A DNA stretch of 64,000 nt, taken from the NCBI RefSeq assembly GCF_029589055.1, contig NZ_JARQZP010000007.1, forward strand, positions 1,674,001-1,738,000. The letters run 5' to 3'. Positions 8,103 through 16,767 of the stretch are shown piece after piece. Position 1 is the stretch's first letter; each line of letters begins with the position of its first letter. Made by a program: the position numbers and the translations under genes. The notes below the pieces were generated by a model. That model ran no database searches, had not been told where the DNA came from, and saw only the letters and a program-made list of their open reading frames with translations. Source of the stretch: Vibrio hannami (lineage in GTDB: Bacteria; Pseudomonadota; Gammaproteobacteria; Enterobacterales; Vibrionaceae).

Positions 8103-9914
8103 ATGGTAGATAGCGGAAACTCGTACGGCGACAAAGTATCAAGGTTAGTAAGTTGGGGGCACTGGTTCACCTTCTTCAATATTATTGCCACAATGCTAAT
8201 TGGTACTCGATATATCACTCAGTCACCGTGGCCAGATACTTTGTTAGGTCAAAGCTATCTCGCATTGTCCTGGATTGGCCACTTTGGCTTTCTGGTGTTT
8301 GCTCTGTATCTGTTGATACTGTTTCCGCTCACCTTTATTGTACTTTCTCGCAAGCTTTATCGTTTTATTGCGGTTATCTTCGCGACCATCGGGCTTACCG
8401 TTTTGCTGCTGGACACAGAAGCCTACCAGCAAATACACCTGCACCTGAACCCCGTGGTTTGGGAACTTTTACTTGAAGGCGAAGCGAGCTCTTCGGTCAC
8501 TATCGAGTTACAGCAACTTTTTGTTGTCGTTCCTATTATATTCCTTCTGCAACTCGCGCTCTCCGAATGGGTTTGGCGTAAGCAGCGTAAGCTATCCCAT
8601 AAACATGTAGGACGCCCTATTACAGCGTTGTTTTTTGTCTGTTTTATTACTAGTCACCTCGTCTACATTTGGGCTGATGCTTATTTCTACGGTCCGATAA
8701 CCAGCCAGAAAGCGAACTTCCCTCTCTCTTACCCTATGACGGCAAAAACCTTCATGGAGAAGCACGGCCTTCTTGATAGAGAGGAGTACCTGAAGCGAAT
8801 GGAAGAGAGCGAAGGACAAGTTGATCTCGTCAGTTACCCAACCGAACCTTTAGTATTTAGCAGTCGCCCTCAAAAGCTAAATGTACTGATGGTGATGGTG
8901 AACAACCTTCGCTCAGATACCATGACTCCAGAAGTTATGCCAGAAACTTATAACTTCGCGAACAATAACCAGAAATTCAACAACCATTACAGCGCCAGCA
9001 ACGACAGCTACGGTGTATTTGGATTGTTCTATGGCATACCAAATAGTTATGCGGGTAGCATCAAGTCTCAAGGCTCATCACCGTTAATTCTGGAAGCGAT
9101 GCAAGACAAAGGGTACGACTTTGGCTTGTTTAGCGGCAGTGGGTTTGAAGATGACCTTTATTATGAGGCTATCTTTAAATCCCGAGAGGTCACTGCTGAG
9201 AAAGAAGATCGCCTTAATTCTTCAGATGCAAAAGCAATTACAGACTGGACTAACTGGATTGAGGGCAATCCGGGTAAACCGTGGTTTAGTTATATTGAAC
9301 TTACTACCGTTGAGAAGTACGAAGACTACGAAATTGAAGACCTGGCGGGTACACCTAAGCAACGATTGAGCCGTGCATACCAGAAAGCCGCGACAATAGC
9401 CGACGAATATATCGGTGATATCTTATTTACCCTAATGGGAAATGACCTGATGGAAGATACCATAGTCATTATCACCTCAAATCATGGTACTGAGTTTAAT
9501 GAAACTAATACCAATAGCTGGGGTTCAAACACTAACTATAGTGATTATCAACTTAAAGTACCGTTTGTAATGCACTGGCCGGGCAAAATGGCAACCATGT
9601 ATTCACACAAGTCTAGTCACTTTGATGTATCGACTACACTGTTACAGGACTTGATGGGTGTAACATCAAAGCCAAGAGAATTTAGCAGCGGCCGAAGCTT
9701 ATTTAACAACTCTTCTCGCATGTGGATTCTGGCTGGTGACAACCGTGAAATTGCGTTGGTGACAGACAAGAGCACCACTGTGGTCGATCAGTTCGGTAAT
9801 TACAAAGTGTATGACAAGCATTATAAACGTCAGCGCGAAGCTAAACCTAAGCTATCAATCCTGATGCAAGGATTATCTGAACTGAAAAGATTCTATACCA
9901 GAGAACAAAATTAG
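8103..9914 (+). CDS. yejM: YejM/PbgA, LPS-sensing inner-membrane sulfatase-like protein
   Basis: 603 residues. Five N-terminal transmembrane helices (within about residues 1-195) are followed by a large periplasmic alkaline-phosphatase/sulfatase fold. In enterobacteria YejM (PbgA, LapC) senses periplasmic LPS and controls LapB/FtsH-dependent turnover of LpxC. Sulfatase landmarks remain: NVLMVMVNNLRSDTM near 260 and IITSNHGTEFNET near 455. The usual catalytic Cys/Ser is not evident, which fits a non-hydrolytic role. It ends directly against tRNA-Pro with no spacer base, so processing of the tRNA would separate them if they are co-transcribed. Confidence 0.94.
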   Translation: MVDSGNSYGDKVSRLVSWGHWFTFFNIIATMLIGTRYITQSPWPDTLLGQSYLALSWIGHFGFLVFALYLLILFPLTFIVLSRKLYRFIAVIFATIGLTVLLLDTEAYQQIHLHLNPVVWELLLEGEASSSVTIELQQLFVVVPIIFLLQLALSEWVWRKQRKLSHKHVGRPITALFFVCFITSHLVYIWADAYFYGPITSQKANFPLSYPMTAKTFMEKHGLLDREEYLKRMEESEGQVDLVSYPTEPLVFSSRPQKLNVLMVMVNNLRSDTMTPEVMPETYNFANNNQKFNNHYSASNDSYGVFGLFYGIPNSYAGSIKSQGSSPLILEAMQDKGYDFGLFSGSGFEDDLYYEAIFKSREVTAEKEDRLNSSDAKAITDWTNWIEGNPGKPWFSYIELTTVEKYEDYEIEDLAGTPKQRLSRAYQKAATIADEYIGDILFTLMGNDLMEDTIVIITSNHGTEFNETNTNSWGSNTNYSDYQLKVPFVMHWPGKMATMYSHKSSHFDVSTTLLQDLMGVTSKPREFSSGRSLFNNSSRMWILAGDNREIALVTDKSTTVVDQFGNYKVYDKHYKRQREAKPKLSILMQGLSELKRFYTREQN

Positions 9915-9991
9915 CGGGATGTAGCGCAGTTTGGTAGCGCACCGTGCTGGGGGCGCGGTGGTCGCAGGTTCAAATCCTGTCATCCCGACCA
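9915..9991 (+). tRNA. tRNA-Pro (GGG)
   Basis: 77-nt cloverleaf: acceptor CGGGATG/CATCCCG, anticodon stem CCGTG/CGCGG with loop CTGGGGG (anticodon GGG), T-arm GCAGG-TTCAAAT-CCTGT, encoded CCA. Its first base follows the yejM TAG directly. Confidence 0.96.
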
Positions 9992-9994
9992 TAC

Positions 9995-10030
9995 AAAAAA
10001 GCCGCTTATCATATTGATATAGCGGCTTTT
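9995..10030. terminator. Terminator after tRNA-Pro
   Basis: AAAAAGCCGCT pairs with AGCGGCTTTT around an AT-rich loop that itself can pair (TATCA/TGATA). It is symmetric, so it can also serve the convergent binding-protein operon. Confidence 0.8.
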
Positions 10031-10062
10031 ATCATTCTTATATACGCTTACGTTACGTGATG

Positions 10063-11373
10063 TTACATAGCAGCTTTAATCGCTCTCGCTAATCGTTTTG
10101 CTGCCTTCTCCGGATCAGCATCAGCATCCATAAAGAACTCATTCACAACATCTAAAATTGCAGCTCTGACAAAGCTGGTTGTCGACATATCTGCTGACAT
10201 GCTTGGTAGCATGTCCGGACTTCCCTCAGCTTGCTTGAAAGCCTTCATCGACGACTTAGCGCATTGATCAAACTTTTCTATCGATACATCGTTACGCGCT
10301 GGAAGAGATCCTTTGCTGAAATTGAAATCTTGTTGGAACTGCTTAGACATTACCGCGCTTGCTACTTCTCTTTGACCAATTCCACGCGATGGATCGTGAG
10401 ACTTAAAAAACACAAAACTATCTATGTTGTAGGCAAACTTGCCAGCAGTACCTGGGGCAGCAGTACATACATAATCTTCACCGGGAAATTTGCCTGCAAC
10501 AGTAAATTCACCTTTTGCCCAGTCTCCCATGATCTGCATGGCTGCTTCGCCATTAATTACCATATTGGTCGCCACGTTCCAGTCACGACCTAGGATCTTA
10601 TCATCGGTATAACTACGCATCTTCTTAAATGCTTCGAAGACTTTTACCATTTTATCACCCTGCAAAACATCCATATAGTGTTTCACAAAGGCTTTGTAGT
10701 AGTCTTCAGAACCAAGCACTGCAATAGCAACTGCCTCGAACAGTGTCGCATCCTGCCATGGCTGACTACCGTGTGCCAGAGGGATATATCCGGCTTGTTT
10801 TATCACTTCTGCTGCTTCGAAAAACTCATCTAGCGTCTTTGGTACAGCAAGGTTCAGCTCATTAAAGATACCTTTATTCGCCCATAGCAGGTTTACACGG
10901 TGGATGTTTGCAGGTGCTGCGACGTACTGCCCTTTGTACTTCATGATATCAGCGACAAACTTCGGCAATAGTGAGTCCCAATTCTCTTTCTTTGCAACAT
11001 CATCGACATTGCTCAGAAAGTTAAGCTGACTCCACTCCTGAATATCGTAACCTTTGATCTGAGCAGATGTAGGAGGGTTCCCTGATACAGCTCTGGCTTT
11101 TAGCACCATCATGGCACTTTCACCACCACCACCAGCGACAGAAAAATCTTTCCAGTCGTACCCTCTTTTTTCGACAGCATTTTTCAATATTTCAGCGGAT
11201 CGAGCTTCACCTCCAGAAGTCCACCAGTGAAGGACCTCTACTTCGTTTTCACTGGTATATGGGGGAAAGTCATCGCTCGCCAAACAGTAACCACTTACCA
11301 ACGCTGCTATCAACGATAGCGCGGCTGTTGGAGCTCTTTTTATACTGAATAGCTTCATTGTTCTTTGTTTCAT
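10063..11373 (-). CDS. Orphan sugar-binding protein (glucose/mannose type), likely co-sensor
   Basis: Periplasmic solute-binding protein of family 1, 436 residues with a signal peptide ending near CLASDD. The mature start EVEVLHWWTSGGEARSAEIL, the AGGGGESAMMVLKAR segment, PANIHRVNLLWANK and AHGSQPWQDATLFEAV match the glucose/mannose-binding proteins of Pseudomonas-type ABC importers (GtsA/GltB). No permease or ATPase gene lies nearby. Instead its ATG overlaps the stop of the histidine kinase gene (ATGA), so it is translationally coupled to a two-component system. I infer that it delivers a sugar signal to the kinase, as LuxP does for LuxQ, rather than feeding transport. The RR-HK-SBP order recalls Pseudomonas gltR-gltS beside the glucose transporter genes. 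Confidence 0.88.
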   Translation of the reverse strand: MKQRTMKLFSIKRAPTAALSLIAALVSGYCLASDDFPPYTSENEVEVLHWWTSGGEARSAEILKNAVEKRGYDWKDFSVAGGGGESAMMVLKARAVSGNPPTSAQIKGYDIQEWSQLNFLSNVDDVAKKENWDSLLPKFVADIMKYKGQYVAAPANIHRVNLLWANKGIFNELNLAVPKTLDEFFEAAEVIKQAGYIPLAHGSQPWQDATLFEAVAIAVLGSEDYYKAFVKHYMDVLQGDKMVKVFEAFKKMRSYTDDKILGRDWNVATNMVINGEAAMQIMGDWAKGEFTVAGKFPGEDYVCTAAPGTAGKFAYNIDSFVFFKSHDPSRGIGQREVASAVMSKQFQQDFNFSKGSLPARNDVSIEKFDQCAKSSMKAFKQAEGSPDMLPSMSADMSTTSFVRAAILDVVNEFFMDADADPEKAAKRLARAIKAAM

Positions 11374-12872
11374 TTAATTGTATCTCTTGGCAATCGCACG
11401 TTGGCCTGTAACCCACCAGCCTGATGATTACAAATGCTCAACTTTCCTCCGTGTGCGTGGATAATACTTCTTGCGATCCCCATCCCTAGTCCATGACCAG
11501 TATTGTCATCCGATAATCGGAAATATGGCTTGAACACATCTTCGAGCCTGTTTTCTGGGATACCTGGCCCCTCATCTATAATAGTGAGTTCCAGACATTC
11601 TTTTGTATCTTGAGCGACAACCGTAACCCTGTTACCGTATTTCACACCGTTATCTATCAGGTTTGATAAACAACGCTTAAGCGCAAGGGGTTTACACAGT
11701 AATGGTTCGATGTCAGTCCCATCAAAAACGACTTTAGTTTGATGAGTGTTGTGCACCTCAGCAATGTTATGGAGCATGTCCATAACATCAACCAAGACAA
11801 GGTTCTCGTGGATATCGGTGTCTTTCACAATCTGAAGAGCGCCCTTCACCATCAGTTCGAGCTCATCGAGATCTTTATTAAACTTCAGCTCTCTTTGCTC
11901 ATCCTCAATTAACTCAGAACGAATACGCAAACGGGTGATTGGCGTTTTTAAGTCGTGAGAAATGGCGCTAAACAAACGCTCTCTATCATCAATATGCCGC
12001 TTCAACGCTTTCTGCATATGGTTAAACGCCTGAGTCGCCGTAACCAACTCATAAGCGCCCTCTTCTTTGAGCGCCGGCTGATCGATATCGCGGCTAAGCG
12101 AGTTAGCGGCCTGCGCTAGTCGTTTAAGCGGTTTTACTTGCTTACGAATCATGAAATAGGTAAGCAACATCAAGACTCCCGTGATAAAGAAGATGAAAAA
12201 CATCTGCTGATTCGAAATCACTTCGTCTTCCAGCGTGGTATATGGCGCTGGCAATAATGCCGCAATGTACAGCCATTCATTCTCTGCGAGTTGAATCTGT
12301 ACCACAAGAATAGGCGGATTAAGTGGCTCTAGCGTTAGCGTGTAGTGAGCCCATGATTTAGGAAGATCTCTGAGTAGTGTGTCGTTAGTTAATACGCGAA
12401 GTGTCTCTGGCCTTGAAAACTCTACTTTCAGCTGTTCCGCCGAAGGGGTCTTTTCCAATTTTTGCTCTAACACCCTTCGAACAACGTTTTTTGCAACCGT
12501 ACGCATTTCGGTATCTTTAGCCGGATCAATTTGAATCTCTTCTTCATTGAAGGAAACAAAAAAACGCGTACCACCGATGTTACGCAACTGATTTAAAACA
12601 ACATGCCGGTATTGCAAAGGCAACGACTGGAAAAAGTTTGCCGTTGACACAAAGTTACTCGCCATACTGGTCGCTGTAGAGTCTAAACCCTGAAGATCCC
12701 GGTACTTAGAGTTGTTGTACCATATGTTAGTCGCCACTAACTGAGCCAGGAGAACAGGGAGTAGGCTGAGCCAAAGTGTTCGTGATACCAGCGAACGCGG
12801 AACAAGAGGGGACAGCCATTTACGTAAGGCTACAAGTAACGGCGTTGATTCCTGACCCTCTTTATTAATCAT
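11370..12872 (-). CDS. Sensor histidine kinase, GltS-like
   Basis: 500-residue inner-membrane sensor. TM1 is at about 30-50, a periplasmic domain of about 175 residues follows, and TM2 is at about 224-243. A HAMP linker follows. HisKA has the phospho-acceptor His306 in SAISHDLKTPITRLR. The HATPase domain has the N box (LIDNGVKYG), DEGPGIP and GHGLGMGIARSI. The start overlaps the response-regulator stop by 8 bases and the end overlaps the binding-protein start by 4. The signal is probably the sugar-loaded binding protein encoded next (inference from gene order). Confidence 0.92.
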   Translation of the reverse strand: MINKEGQESTPLLVALRKWLSPLVPRSLVSRTLWLSLLPVLLAQLVATNIWYNNSKYRDLQGLDSTATSMASNFVSTANFFQSLPLQYRHVVLNQLRNIGGTRFFVSFNEEEIQIDPAKDTEMRTVAKNVVRRVLEQKLEKTPSAEQLKVEFSRPETLRVLTNDTLLRDLPKSWAHYTLTLEPLNPPILVVQIQLAENEWLYIAALLPAPYTTLEDEVISNQQMFFIFFITGVLMLLTYFMIRKQVKPLKRLAQAANSLSRDIDQPALKEEGAYELVTATQAFNHMQKALKRHIDDRERLFSAISHDLKTPITRLRIRSELIEDEQRELKFNKDLDELELMVKGALQIVKDTDIHENLVLVDVMDMLHNIAEVHNTHQTKVVFDGTDIEPLLCKPLALKRCLSNLIDNGVKYGNRVTVVAQDTKECLELTIIDEGPGIPENRLEDVFKPYFRLSDDNTGHGLGMGIARSIIHAHGGKLSICNHQAGGLQANVRLPRDTIK

Positions 12873-13593
12873 CGTAATACTTCACTTCCGCAGATAAGAT
12901 ATAACCATCACCACGCATCGTCTTTATCAGCTTTGGATGTTTGCCACTGTCACCTAAACGCTGGCGTAAACGTGACAACTGAACATCCAAACCTCTTTCA
13001 GTCGGTAAGGCGTTTCGACCTTTCGTTGCCTGGGTAATTGTATCCCTGTCGAGAACCTGATTCGGGCTTTCAAGGAATAACAACAACAGAGAATAGTCTT
13101 TACCCGATAATTCTACTTCTTCGCCAGTTTCAGTATTAGATAAAAGGTGAGTAATAGTATTTAACTTCCACTGAGCGAACTCGATGATTTTGGGTTTTGG
13201 CTTATCTTCTTCAACTTCCGGACTTCTTGTTCTACGTAGCATTGCCTTAATGCGAGCAACCAGCTGTCTAGGGCTGAAAGGTTTTGCTATATAATCATCC
13301 GCACCAATTTCAAGACCCACAATTTGGTCGGTCTCGTCAGAAACCGCCGTTAGCATAATAATGGGTACATTAGATGATTTTCGTATGTACTGACAAAGCG
13401 TGAAACCATCATCTCCGGGCAACATAATGTCCAGAAGAATGAGATCGGGTTCTCTGACTAAAAGGTGCCGCTTCATCTCCTCACCTTCGGAAGCAAGTAC
13501 AACTGCGTAACCTGCTTTGGTTAGATATTCATCAAGCAGTTCACGAATCTCCCGGTCGTCATCAACCACGAGAATTTGCTTTCTTACAGACAT
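12865..13593 (-). CDS. OmpR-family response regulator, GltR-like
   Basis: 242 residues. The receiver domain has the acidic triad DDD (residues 11-13), phospho-acceptor Asp55 in LLDIMLPGDDG, and the conserved Lys in YIAKPF. A winged-helix domain follows (about 140-240), with GKDYSLLLLFL, the recognition region RGLDVQLSRLRQRLGD and TMRGDGYIL. It is the first gene of the RR-HK-SBP operon and divergent from ptsG, so ptsG and its own operon are the obvious targets. Candidate direct repeats lie in the intergenic region. Confidence 0.94.
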   Translation of the reverse strand: MSVRKQILVVDDDREIRELLDEYLTKAGYAVVLASEGEEMKRHLLVREPDLILLDIMLPGDDGFTLCQYIRKSSNVPIIMLTAVSDETDQIVGLEIGADDYIAKPFSPRQLVARIKAMLRRTRSPEVEEDKPKPKIIEFAQWKLNTITHLLSNTETGEEVELSGKDYSLLLLFLESPNQVLDRDTITQATKGRNALPTERGLDVQLSRLRQRLGDSGKHPKLIKTMRGDGYILSAEVKYYDD

Positions 13594-13703
13594 AAATTGA
13601 TCCTATTCCACTTTGATATTGTTGTTATTTTTTATGCATAGTTAAATGTAGTAGTACATATGTATACTCAAGTAACCTCAAGATGAAACATAGTGCATTT
13701 ATA

Positions 13704-13801
13704 CACGTTATGTAACACCTATAGGGGGTGTTTGTAACTCAAGTCTACCATGATTTTACCGACCCATTACGTAGCATTGCACTCTGTTACGTTATGTTAC
13801 A
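13704..13801. promoter_or_regulatory. Repeat-rich control region between the regulator operon and ptsG
   Basis: The 409-base gap 13594-14002 has no gene. Two clusters of a 6-mer stand out. TGTAAC occurs at 13711-13716 and 13733-13738 (22 bases apart), enclosing the inverted repeat AACACC/GGTGTT (13714-13732). TGTTAC occurs at 13785-13790 and 13795-13800 (10 bases, one helical turn apart). Ten-base-spaced direct repeats are the usual operator form of OmpR-type regulators. Binding by the neighbouring regulator is inference. Confidence 0.5.
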
Positions 13802-14002
13802 TTGGGCGTGACCCTGCCCTCGTTAACTGAAATCTCAACAAATTAATATATAACCGTTCGATAAAACTACTTACTCCAGAAGATGCTTCTGCTGATGTAG
13901 GTTTTGTCATTAGATTTTAAATCATCTCTTTTAGAGCTGGTTTCTTATTTTCTACTAGTTACTAGTAAAAAATTACATTTATAAAATCAATCGGGGTTGA
14001 AA

Positions 14003-15391
14003 ATGAACGTTTTTAGTACAATGCAAAAAATGGGACGCAGCTTGATGCTCCCTGTAGCATGTATGCCTGCAGCAGGTATCTTGCTAGGTATCGGTGGTAA
14101 CTCAGAAGTTGCTAAGTTCCTTCCAGAGATCGTTGCACAGATCATGACCGAGGCTGGTCTTGGTGTGTTTGCAAACATGGCTCTACTATTCGCAATCGGT
14201 GTAGCGCTTGGTTTCTCTAAAAACGACGGTGTAGCAGCACTAGCAGCAGCACTTGGTTACCTAACAATGACACGCGTACTTGGTGTTGTGGCTCCTGGCA
14301 CAGACACTGGTGTATTCGGTGGTGTTATCATGGGTCTTGTTGCAGCGGAACTCTTTAACCGTTACCACACTATCAAGCTACCAACATACCTTGGCTTCTT
14401 CGGCGGTAAGCGTTTCGTACCTATCGTAACGTCTTTGGCAGCGTGTGTGGTTGCAGCTATCCTTGCTATCGTATGGCAACCAATCGGTGCTGGTATCGCA
14501 GCGTTCTCTCACTGGGCAGCGTACCAGTCTCCAGAGCTAGCGTTCGGTATCTACGGTATCGTTGAACGTTCTCTAATTCCATTCGGTCTACACCACATCT
14601 GGAACGCACCATTCTTCTACGAAGTTGGTTCATTCACAACAGCTGCTGGTGAAGTTGTAACTGGTGAAATCCCACGTTACCTTGCTGGTGACCCAACTGC
14701 TGGTAACCTAGCTGGTGGCTACATGTTCAAGATGTTCGGTCTACCTGCGGCGTGTCTTGCAATGTATGTAACTGCTAAGAGCGACAAGCAAAAACTAGTA
14801 GCTTCTATCCTAGGTTCTGCAGCACTGACTTCGTTCCTAACAGGTATCACTGAGCCAATCGAATTCGCATTCCTATTCGTTGCTCCACTACTATACGTAG
14901 TTCACGCTCTACTAGCTGGTTCTGCATTCGTAGTAATGATTATGCTAGGTATTAAGCACGGTACTACATTCAGCCACGGTCTATTCGACTTCACGCTACT
15001 GTTCGGTAACTCAACTAACGGTTGGATGCTACCAGTAATCGGTCTTGTATACGCAGCTATCTACTTCTTCGTTTTCGTAGCGCTAATCAAAGCGTTCGAC
15101 CTTAAAACTCCAGGTCGTGAAGACGAGTCTGAGTCTAAAGTTGAAGTTAAAACTGACAGCAGCGAACTAGCAGAAGAAATCACTGCAGCGTTCGGCGGCA
15201 AAGCTAACATCAAAGACCTAGACGCATGTATCACTCGTCTACGTGTAACAGTTAACGATGGCGCTAAAGTAGATACTGATAAACTGAAAGCACTAGGTGC
15301 GGCAGGTGTATTTGCTAAGGGTGACAACTTCCAGGCCGTATTTGGTACTCACTCTGAAATCATCAAAGGTCAGATGGAAGCATTAGCTTAA
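14003..15391 (+). CDS. ptsG: PTS glucose-specific EIICB (PtsG)
   Basis: Glucose uptake and phosphorylation at the inner membrane. The 462-residue protein has an N-terminal EIIC domain (multi-spanning; starts MNVFSTMQKMGRSLMLPVAC, with the signature GITEPIEFAFLFVAPLL near 290) and a C-terminal EIIB domain with the phosphorylated Cys in DLDACITRLRV. The phosphoryl donor would be EIIA-Glc (Crr), encoded elsewhere. The ATG at 14003 is chosen over the upstream TTG at 13997 because a GGGG ribosome site sits six bases before it. Codon use is strongly biased (GGT, CTA, AAC), as in highly expressed vibrio genes. A strong terminator follows. Confidence 0.95.
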   Translation: MNVFSTMQKMGRSLMLPVACMPAAGILLGIGGNSEVAKFLPEIVAQIMTEAGLGVFANMALLFAIGVALGFSKNDGVAALAAALGYLTMTRVLGVVAPGTDTGVFGGVIMGLVAAELFNRYHTIKLPTYLGFFGGKRFVPIVTSLAACVVAAILAIVWQPIGAGIAAFSHWAAYQSPELAFGIYGIVERSLIPFGLHHIWNAPFFYEVGSFTTAAGEVVTGEIPRYLAGDPTAGNLAGGYMFKMFGLPAACLAMYVTAKSDKQKLVASILGSAALTSFLTGITEPIEFAFLFVAPLLYVVHALLAGSAFVVMIMLGIKHGTTFSHGLFDFTLLFGNSTNGWMLPVIGLVYAAIYFFVFVALIKAFDLKTPGREDESESKVEVKTDSSELAEEITAAFGGKANIKDLDACITRLRVTVNDGAKVDTDKLKALGAAGVFAKGDNFQAVFGTHSEIIKGQMEALA

Positions 15392-15412
15392 TTCCACAAC
15401 CTTTAGAAATAT

Positions 15413-15441
15413 CAAGCCGGGCTTTTTAGCCCGGCTTTTTT
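15413..15441 (+). terminator. Terminator after ptsG
   Basis: AAGCCGGGC-TTTTT-AGCCCGGCTT followed by a T-run: a 9-10 bp GC-rich stem 22 bases past the ptsG stop. Confidence 0.93.
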
Positions 15442-15601
15442 GTTGCCTCCAATAAAGACTATTGTTCTAGCTTGTTAGCCCTATATGCTCTGTTCCCTAT
15501 TCAATTAAAAAAATTTTCCTGCTTTTCTGCACATAAATTCATCAAACAGTACTAACAGGGCTTTACAATGTTTTCATAGCCTTATATTATGCCCCGCACA
15601 C

Positions 15602-15692
15602 GGAGAGATGGCTGAGTGGTTGAAAGCACCGGTCTTGAAAACCGGCATACGTTAATAGCGTATCTAGGGTTCAAATCCCTATCTCTCCGCCA
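15602..15692 (+). tRNA. tRNA-Ser (TGA)
   Basis: 91-nt class II tRNA with a long variable arm (CATACGTTAATAGCGTATC). Acceptor GGAGAGA/TCTCTCC, anticodon stem CGGTC.../...ACCGG with loop CTTGAAA (anticodon TGA), T-loop TTCAAAT, encoded CCA. Confidence 0.96.
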
Positions 15693-15697
15693 CATTT

Positions 15698-15725
15698 AAG
15701 CCCTTGAGAAATCAAGGGCTTTTTC
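15698..15725 (+). terminator. Terminator after tRNA-Ser
   Basis: AAGCCCTTGA-GAAA-TCAAGGGCTTTTT: a 10-bp stem with a GAAA tetraloop and T-run, six bases past the tRNA. Confidence 0.92.
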
Positions 15726-16022
15726 GTATCTAAAGTACGGCAGATCACCCACACCGATGAGGTGAGACAATTGTACTTAGTCAATGTTATGTAAGCTTGC
15801 ACATCCCATTGTTTCGACTGGGCAAGCAGTACACTCACCATCGAGCCAGTAGAAACTGATTTGTGGTTAGCTTTCAAGCTGCTTATACATAAACTAACTG
15901 TCTGTTTCTCGTAAAGAGCTTCCATTCATATTTGGTAAAACTTATTAACATGCCATTCCGTTTAGGGCACAGTAAAATACTCAAATTAACCACGGTATAG
16001 TCTGATATTTTAGGTTGTTATC
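15726..16022. other. Intergenic, nothing recognised
   Basis: About 300 bases between the tRNA-Ser terminator and the HAD gene. A minus-strand open frame runs through here but overlaps the tRNA and looks random. I see no repeat or RNA signature. Confidence 0.6.
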
Positions 16023-16694
16023 ATGTTATATAGAAAAAAACTGTTTATTTTTGACATGGATGGCGTATTGCTTGATTCGGAGCCTCATTGGCGTGCGGCC
16101 CAAATCGACTTATTGAGTAGGTTTGAAGTTACCATTACAGAACAAGATTGCATTCGTTATACGATGGGAAAGCGGATAGACGATATCTCTTCATTTTGGA
16201 TAAATCGTTTTGACCTGGATGTTTCACATAAAAGTTTCTCGGATTTGCTATTAAATGAAACTGCTTCATTGATAAGCTCAGTAGCTGAAGCACGAGAAGG
16301 CCTTTATCAACTTATCGAATTTCTAAATCACAATAATATGAGAGTTGCACTAGCGACATCTTCAAGTCCACCAATTATTACCGCAGTATTAGATAAACTT
16401 AACTTGAGCAACACCTTCGAGCTAGCATTGAGTGCTGATAGTGTGGAAAACGGCAAGCCCTTTCCTGACGTTTATCTAGAGGTTTGCCGTAGATTAGGAG
16501 TCCAACCAGAAGACACAATGGCTCTGGAGGATAGCCTAACGGGAGTGACTGCTGCCGTTAATGCAAAAATCACGACCATAGCGATTCCCGAAAAATTAAC
16601 GCCAGAGTTTGCTATCGCAGACTATCATGTCACTAATTTGAATGAAGTACCTGAGATAGTCTCTCAATATATAGACGTTACTAAGGCAGTTTAA
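16023..16694 (+). CDS. HAD-family sugar-phosphate phosphatase (HxpB/YniC-like)
   Basis: 223-residue cytosolic hydrolase of the HAD superfamily, beta-phosphoglucomutase/phosphatase subgroup. Motif I is FDMDGVLLDSE (nucleophile Asp14). Motif II is LATSSSP, the motif III Lys is in NGKPFPDVYL, and motif IV is ALEDSLTGV. Length and motifs resemble E. coli YniC (HxpB), a 2-deoxyglucose-6-phosphate and hexitol phosphatase, but substrates of this group cannot be read from sequence. It is a single gene followed by a terminator. Confidence 0.85.
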   Translation: MLYRKKLFIFDMDGVLLDSEPHWRAAQIDLLSRFEVTITEQDCIRYTMGKRIDDISSFWINRFDLDVSHKSFSDLLLNETASLISSVAEAREGLYQLIEFLNHNNMRVALATSSSPPIITAVLDKLNLSNTFELALSADSVENGKPFPDVYLEVCRRLGVQPEDTMALEDSLTGVTAAVNAKITTIAIPEKLTPEFAIADYHVTNLNEVPEIVSQYIDVTKAV

Positions 16695-16712
16695 AATCAC
16701 TATCTATTTATA

Positions 16713-16744
16713 GCCCCGGCAAAACTTAATGTCGGGGTGTTTTG
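16713..16744 (+). terminator. Terminator after the HAD gene
   Basis: CCCCGGC pairs with GTCGGGG across a 10-base loop, followed by TGTTTTG. It lies between convergent genes and may serve the MCP gene too. Confidence 0.7.
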
Positions 16745-16767
16745 TCTCTATTTATCCGGGTAAGGAG

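Noticed and set aside
10045..10068. Further TTACGT/GTTACAT repeats like those upstream of ptsG
   Set aside because: They lie at the 3' end of the binding-protein gene, partly coding, with no promoter context; probably chance.
15671..15925. 84-codon minus-strand frame near tRNA-Ser
   Set aside because: It runs into the tRNA and its terminator, has no ribosome site and no recognisable protein pattern.
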